Source of the DNA: Pseudoxanthomonas suwonensis
GTDB lineage: Bacteria > Pseudomonadota > Gammaproteobacteria > Xanthomonadales > Xanthomonadaceae
Assembly (NCBI RefSeq): GCF_000972865.1
Contig: NZ_CP011144.1
Span: 1,054,001-1,118,000 of the forward strand
Reading direction: 5' to 3'
DNA: 64,000 nucleotides
The translations under genes and the position numbers were made by a program. Below are positions 61,354 to 64,000 of this stretch, in pieces (position 1 is the stretch's first letter; each line of letters opens with the position of its first letter). Below the pieces are notes generated by a model. The model made no database searches, was not told the DNA's origin, and worked only from the letters and a program-made list of their open reading frames with translations.

Positions 61354-62189
61354 CGGCCGCGACAAGCCCACTGCGACAGGAACACGGCCGTGGCCGCGGC
61401 CACGTTGAGGCTCTCGACCGCGCCGCTGCCGGGGATCGACAGGCGCCGGTCGCAGGCCGCGGCCAGTGCCGCGTCCATGCCTTCGCCCTCGGCGCCCATG
61501 ACGTAGACCAGCCGCGCCGGCAGTGCGGTCGCGAACAGATCCCCGCCACCACGCACGACCGTGGCGGCCAGTTCGAAGCCGGCGCCGTGCAACCGCGCGA
61601 TCGCCTCCGGCGCCGGGAGCAAGCGCACCAGCGGCACCGCTTCGGCACCGCCCTCGGCCACCCGCGCGGCCGCACCCGACAGCGCCAGGGTCGAGCCGGC
61701 GGGCAGCAGCACCGCCGCGCCGAAGTGCGCGGCCGAGCGCAGGATCGCACCGAAGTTGTGCGGATTGCCGACTCCGTCCAGCCAGAGCGCCAGCGCCGGC
61801 GAAGCCGGCGCCAGCCCGTGCAACCATGCATCCAGCGGCTGCGGCTCGACCTTCAGCACGTCGGCGACCACGCCCTCGTGGTGGGTGCTGGCGGCCAGCC
61901 GCTCCAGGTCGCCCTCCTCCACCACCCGGTAGCCGACCCGCTGCCGCACGCACCAGGCCAGCAGCGGCTTGAGTGCGGCGATGCGCGATTCCAGCAGCCA
62001 GACCTTGCGGATCGCCTCCGGCCGGCGCCGGAACACCGCATCGATCGCGTTCAGTCCGTACAGCCGCAGTTCGTGGCGCGCGGCCGCCGCCGGCGTGTGC
62101 GGATCGCGCGGCGCCGACGTCCCGCGCGCGGGACGCGGCGTCGGCGGGCGCGGCCCGCGTGGCGGCCGCTTGTCCCAGGGACCGGCCAT
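61350..62189 (-). CDS. SpoU/TrmH-family RNA 2'-O-methyltransferase (RlmB-like)
   Basis: 279 residues. A Pro/Arg-rich N-terminal tail of about 35 residues precedes a substrate-binding domain (ELRLYGLNAIDAVFRRRPEA, HHEGVVADV) and the knotted SPOUT domain with the three family motifs: LDGVGNPHNFGAILRSAAHF, VYVMGAEGEGM and RLSIPGSGAVESLNVAAATA. This set is that of TrmH/RlmB enzymes, which methylate ribose in rRNA or tRNA; the exact nucleotide is not deducible. It is coupled to the following methyltransferase by an ATGA overlap and begins only 1 bp from the stop of the alanine symporter gene. Confidence 0.88.
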   Translation of the reverse strand: MAGPWDKRPPRGPRPPTPRPARGTSAPRDPHTPAAAARHELRLYGLNAIDAVFRRRPEAIRKVWLLESRIAALKPLLAWCVRQRVGYRVVEEGDLERLAASTHHEGVVADVLKVEPQPLDAWLHGLAPASPALALWLDGVGNPHNFGAILRSAAHFGAAVLLPAGSTLALSGAAARVAEGGAEAVPLVRLLPAPEAIARLHGAGFELAATVVRGGGDLFATALPARLVYVMGAEGEGMDAALAAACDRRLSIPGSGAVESLNVAAATAVFLSQWACRGR

Positions 62190-62190
62190 G

Positions 62191-63681
62191 TCAGCGGCGC
62201 TGCTTCCAGAAGTCGGCGTTGCGGATGCCCAGCGCGTCCGGGTCGAACACCGGCTCCAGGCCCAGCTTCTTCTGCCGCTCGTAGTCGCGCAGCGCCAGCA
62301 GCGCCGGCTTCTGCAGCAGGAAGATGGCGACGATGTTCAGCCACGCCATCAGGCCCACGCCGATGTCGCCCAGGGTCCAGGCCATCTCCGCGGTGCGCAC
62401 CGTGCCGTAGATGGTCATGGCGACGATGCCCAAGCGCAGCGCCAGCGTGGCCAGCGGCCGCACCTTGTGGCCGTTGACGTAGGTCAGGTTGGTCTCGGCC
62501 ATGTAGTAGTAGGCCATGATCGTGGTGAAGGCGAAGAAGAACAGCGCCGCCGCCACGAAGCCCGCGCCCCAACCCGGCAATACCGACTCGATGCCGGCCT
62601 GGGCGAAACCGGCGCCGGCGGCCACGCCAGGCAACGCCTGCTGCAGCAGCGTGCCGTCCGGCAGGACCACGTTGTACATCCCGGTGGACAGCACCAGGAA
62701 CGCGGTGGCGGTGCACACCAGCATGGTGTCGAAGTAGATCGCCCAGGCCTGCACATAGCCCTGCTTGGCCGGGTGCGAGACCTCGGCCGCGGCCGCCGCG
62801 TGCGGACCGGTGCCCTGGCCGGCCTCGTTGGCGTAGATGCCGCGCTTGACGCCCCACTCCACCGCCAGGCCGAGCATCGCGCCGAAACCGGCGTGCAGGC
62901 CGAACGCGCTCTCGAAGATGGTGCGGAACATGGTCGGCAGGAAGTCGAGGTTCAGCAGCATCACCACCACGGCCATCAGGATGTAGCCGACGGCCATGAA
63001 CGGCACCACGACCTCGGCGACCAGCGCGATGCGCTTGAGGCCGCCGAAGATGATCGCCGCCAGCATCAGGCCGACCACGACGCCGATGCCGAGCTTGAAC
63101 GCGAATGCCGCCTGCATGCCCAGCCACTGGCCGGACAGGTCCGGGCAGACGTTGGTGCTGTTGCAGAAGTTGCTGGCGCTGTCGGCGATGGCGTTGGCCT
63201 GCACGCCGGGCATCAGGAAGCCGGTGGCGACGATGGTCGCCAGCGCGAACGTCCAGGCGTACCACTTCAGGCCCAGGCCCTTCTCGATGTAGTAGGCCGG
63301 GCCGCCGCGGTAGCGGCCCTCGTTGTCCTTCTCCTTGTAGATCTGCGCCAGGCAGCACTCGACGAACGAGGTCGAGGCGCCGAGGAAGCCCATCACCCAC
63401 ATCCAGAAGATCGAACCGGGACCGCCGAAGGCGATCGCCGTGGCCACGCCGGCGATGTTGCCGATGCCGATGCGCCCGGACATCGACAGCGCCAGCGCCT
63501 GGAACGAGGACACGCCGGCCTCGGACTTCTGCCCGCTGAAGGTCAGCCGGGTCATCTCGACGAAGCCACGCACCTGCATGAAGCGGGTGCGGAAGGAGAA
63601 CCACAGGCCGGCGCCCAGGCACAGCGCGATCAGCGCCTTGCTCCAGATGATGCCGTTCAACCAGACGAAAATTGCTTCCAC
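62191..63681 (-). CDS. Alanine/glycine:cation symporter (AGCS family)
   Basis: A 496-residue inner-membrane transporter for alanine or glycine driven by Na+ or H+. About eleven membrane segments are visible. The AGCS signatures are SSFQALALSMSGRIGIGNIAG (substrate site), FGGPGSIFWMWVMGFLGAST, RGGPAYYIEKGLG, ANEAGQGTGPHAAAAAEVSHP and FFAFTTIMAYYYMAETNLTY. The GTG at 63681 is chosen: GGAGA lies eight bases upstream and VEAIFVWLNGIIW matches family N-termini; the frame extends 67 codons further. Its stop abuts the RNA methyltransferase gene on the same strand, suggesting a three-gene transcript. Confidence 0.92.
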   Translation of the reverse strand: MEAIFVWLNGIIWSKALIALCLGAGLWFSFRTRFMQVRGFVEMTRLTFSGQKSEAGVSSFQALALSMSGRIGIGNIAGVATAIAFGGPGSIFWMWVMGFLGASTSFVECCLAQIYKEKDNEGRYRGGPAYYIEKGLGLKWYAWTFALATIVATGFLMPGVQANAIADSASNFCNSTNVCPDLSGQWLGMQAAFAFKLGIGVVVGLMLAAIIFGGLKRIALVAEVVVPFMAVGYILMAVVVMLLNLDFLPTMFRTIFESAFGLHAGFGAMLGLAVEWGVKRGIYANEAGQGTGPHAAAAAEVSHPAKQGYVQAWAIYFDTMLVCTATAFLVLSTGMYNVVLPDGTLLQQALPGVAAGAGFAQAGIESVLPGWGAGFVAAALFFFAFTTIMAYYYMAETNLTYVNGHKVRPLATLALRLGIVAMTIYGTVRTAEMAWTLGDIGVGLMAWLNIVAIFLLQKPALLALRDYERQKKLGLEPVFDPDALGIRNADFWKQRR

Positions 63682-63855
63682 GGGGACGGGTCTCCGGCCG
63701 TTGCTGGATCGGGGAATGGGGAATCGCGGCGGCACGGGCCGTCGCGCAGGTGACGGAAAGATAACCGCTAGCGCGGCGGATGCGCAGCGCCCGGTGCTCC
63801 GGCGGTCCTCCCGGCGCGCGGCGCCGGCGCGCGACTTACGGGGCGTCGCCGCCGT

Positions 63856-63936
63856 TGCGGGAGCCGGTCTTGCCGTCGGCACAGGCGACGCCCTAGCAGT
63901 CCCGACGCCCGGGTCGCGGTCATGCCCGCTCCTACA
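63856..63936. repeat. REP element near the right edge
   Basis: TGCGGGAGCCGGTCTTGCCG on the left and CATGCCCGCTCCTACA on the right enclose a shortened core (GTCGGCACAGGCGACGCC). Its right arm supplies a TAG in the minus direction. The rest of 63682-63855 shows no gene. Confidence 0.7.
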
Positions 63937-64000
63937 ACGGCCAGAGCCGGCCGAACAGCCTCAGGTCGTGCAGCCCGTCCGGCTTGAGGACGGCGCCGCG
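63932..64000 (-). CDS. Possible C-terminus of a gene extending beyond the window
   Basis: Reading leftward from the window edge, 22 codons (RGAVLKPDGLHDLRLFGRLW and two more) run into a TAG at 63932-63934 that belongs to the REP element. The composition looks like real protein, but the piece is too short to identify. Confidence 0.3.
   Translation of the reverse strand, partial: RGAVLKPDGLHDLRLFGRLWPL

Overview
The window is very GC-rich, gene-dense bacterial DNA. It looks like a member of the Lysobacteraceae/Xanthomonadaceae (Lysobacter, Luteimonas or Pseudoxanthomonas type). This rests on codon usage, many TonB-dependent receptors and S9/M28 peptidases, a proteobacterial SAH riboswitch before ahcY, a thiG-trmB pair, and scattered palindromic GTAG-type REP elements. 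No phage, transposase, CRISPR or rRNA was seen. One tRNA, tRNA-Gly(CCC), is present.

Layout. 1-1350: Fur-type site, hemP and a TonB-dependent (heme-type) receptor cut by the window edge. 1361-6027: aldo/keto reductase, NupC-type nucleoside transporter, ribokinase and dusB. 6180-8059: two small exported paralogues flanking a YdjM-like membrane protein. 8430-17075: an unusual translationally coupled operon of two ECF-type sigma factors, a transmembrane Ser/Thr kinase with a periplasmic propeller, and a TonB-dependent receptor. 17108-30069: LpxH-like phosphoesterase, metK, ppc, S9 peptidase, SAH riboswitch plus ahcY, two unknown genes and metF; metK, ahcY and metF are all activated-methyl-cycle genes. 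30116-36691: small exported protein, ilvE, a six-unit REP array, an exported protein with a two-component system (ColRS/VgrRS-like), rimK and tRNA-Gly.

36780-52556: a GDSL autotransporter, then thiS separated from thiG-trmB by about 12 kb. That block holds a DUF3617-like protein, a 2363-residue repeat protein ending in OmpA-like domains, and a large outer-membrane barrel protein, all on the minus strand. 52646-64000: SLC13 permease, second REP array, Rieske protein, small membrane protein, FAH-family hydrolase, mscL, M28 peptidase, GH97 glycosidase, two methyltransferases and an alanine/glycine symporter, with a possible gene end at the right edge.

The strongest candidates for something new are the sigma-sigma-kinase-receptor operon, the giant repeat protein/barrel pair lodged between thiS and thiG, the pair of exported helix-turn-helix-like small proteins beside the sigma operon, and REP elements that appear to supply the stop codons of neighbouring genes. 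All functional calls come from reading motifs in the sequence; no database search was run.
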